A stretch of 32,236 bases of DNA from Acetobacteraceae bacterium. Its GTDB lineage: Bacteria; Pseudomonadota; Alphaproteobacteria; Acetobacterales; Acetobacteraceae. The translations under genes and the position numbers were made by a program. The DNA lies in assembly GCA_025452005.1 (NCBI GenBank), contig JANWJK010000350.1, positions 1 through 32,236 on the forward strand, read 5' to 3'. The notes under the pieces were generated by a model that was not told the origin of the DNA, did not search any database, and saw nothing but the letters and a program-made list of their open reading frames with translations. This document shows, piece after piece, positions 31,523-32,236 of the stretch; within the stretch, counting starts at the first letter, position 1; every line of letters begins with the position of its first letter.

Positions 31523-32236
31523 ATGGCGAGCAGGCAACCTGTCGCAATCGTATTCGACACGTTCGGCACAGTGGTTGACTGGCGCAGCAGCCTGATCGCG
31601 GAGCTGACTGCATTCGGCCGCCAGCGCGACATCAACGCCGACTGGACGGCGCTGGTGGATGCCTGGCGCGCTTCCTACCACCCGTCGATGGATCGCGTGC
31701 GCAAGGGCGAGCAGCCGTGGACCACGCTGGATGCGCTGCACCGCGCCTCGCTCGACAAGCTGGTGGCGGAGTTCGGCATCAAGGGACTGACCGAGGCCGA
31801 TCTGCAGCACATCAACCGCGGCTGGCACCGGCTGAACCCTTGGCCGGATTCGGTGGCGGGTCTGACGCGCCTGAAGCGGAAGTTCATCATCGGGCCGCTG
31901 TCGAACGGCAACGTGTCGCTGCTGCTCAACATGGCGAAGCACGCCGGCATTCCGTGGGACATGATCTTCGGCTCGGACCTGTTCCGGCATTTCAAGCCGG
32001 ATCCGGAGACGTATCTGGGGGTGGCGAAGCTGCTGGACGTGGAGCCGGGGCAGGTGATGATGGCCGCGGCGCACAACAACGACCTGGCGAATGCGCGCAA
32101 GGTCGGGCTGATGACCGGCTTCTTCGCGCGGCCGGGAGAGTATGGGCCGCACCAGAAGCGCGACTTTGCCGCTGATCAGCAGTGGGACGTGGTGGCGAAG
32201 GACATCGAGGATCTGGCGACACAGCTTGGCGCTTGA
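31523..32236 (+). CDS. Type II haloacid dehalogenase-family hydrolase
   Basis: A 237-aa HAD hydrolase complete to the last base of the window. It has nucleophile D12 in FDTFGTVVDW, R49 in the WRxxY motif, S127-N128 (PLSNGN), K158 in HFKPDPETY, and D187 in AAAHNNDLANA. In classical L-2-haloacid dehalogenases the last block reads SSNAWD. Here it is AAHNND, a variant common in this family, so dehalogenase activity is not assured. ATG 31523 has a strong GGGAGGAGAG upstream. It is divergent from the pseudocaspase gene over 61 nt. Confidence 0.88.
   Translation: MASRQPVAIVFDTFGTVVDWRSSLIAELTAFGRQRDINADWTALVDAWRASYHPSMDRVRKGEQPWTTLDALHRASLDKLVAEFGIKGLTEADLQHINRGWHRLNPWPDSVAGLTRLKRKFIIGPLSNGNVSLLLNMAKHAGIPWDMIFGSDLFRHFKPDPETYLGVAKLLDVEPGQVMMAAAHNNDLANARKVGLMTGFFARPGEYGPHQKRDFAADQQWDVVAKDIEDLATQLGA

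Overview
The window is GC-rich, densely packed DNA from a free-living Gram-negative bacterium. The evidence is a DcaP-type outer-membrane porin, a lipobox lipoprotein, Tat-dependent periplasmic proteins and several catabolic enzymes. Gene content (family-5 solute-binding proteins, LLM flavin enzymes, class II aldolase, SLC13 and AbgT carriers) suggests an alphaproteobacterium, perhaps Rhodospirillales or Hyphomicrobiales. That placement is an inference from gene types only. I saw no rRNA, tRNA, CRISPR array, insertion sequence or phage gene.

Region 1 (1-8231) looks like a regulated uptake module. An AraC-family regulator is followed by a Tat-exported metal-dependent amidohydrolase. A convergent minus-strand operon encodes a DcaP-like porin, an AbgT-family transporter and an SLC13-type carrier with two TrkA-C domains. 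Short shared sequence blocks lie upstream of the regulator, the amidohydrolase and the porin.

Region 2 (8478-10390) has a patatin-like phospholipase overlapping a small lipoprotein gene by 11 nt, plus a possible small membrane-protein ORF. Region 3 (10503-16012) is catabolic: an LLM flavin-dependent monooxygenase, a gamma-resorcylate-decarboxylase-like amidohydrolase, a solitary peptide/opine-type binding protein, a class II aldolase and an aldo/keto reductase. It ends in a perfect 26-bp inverted repeat. A secreted DUF3616 protein follows.

Region 4 (17313-21252) is a four-gene surface-glycan cluster: SDR epimerase, NodZ/FUT8-like fucosyltransferase, family-2 glycosyltransferase and methyltransferase. 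It is closed by a long hairpin. Region 5 (21325-25857) has a YfcG-like glutathione transferase, a two-subunit GMC dehydrogenase and a second solitary binding protein. Region 6 (26338-28178) is a two-gene operon: a COG3618-type lactonase-like hydrolase and a crotonase that keeps every catalytic residue of 6-oxocamphor hydrolase, implying retro-Claisen cleavage of a beta-diketone.

Region 7 (28274-31461, minus strand) is the most unusual part. A secreted caspase-fold protein lacking both catalytic residues is followed by a membrane heme/HAMP sensor. This is coupled, through what looks like an ATT start codon, to a Ser/Thr kinase with a duplicated C-terminal motif. It reads as a compact envelope-to-cytoplasm signalling system. 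A divergent type II haloacid dehalogenase ends at the window edge.
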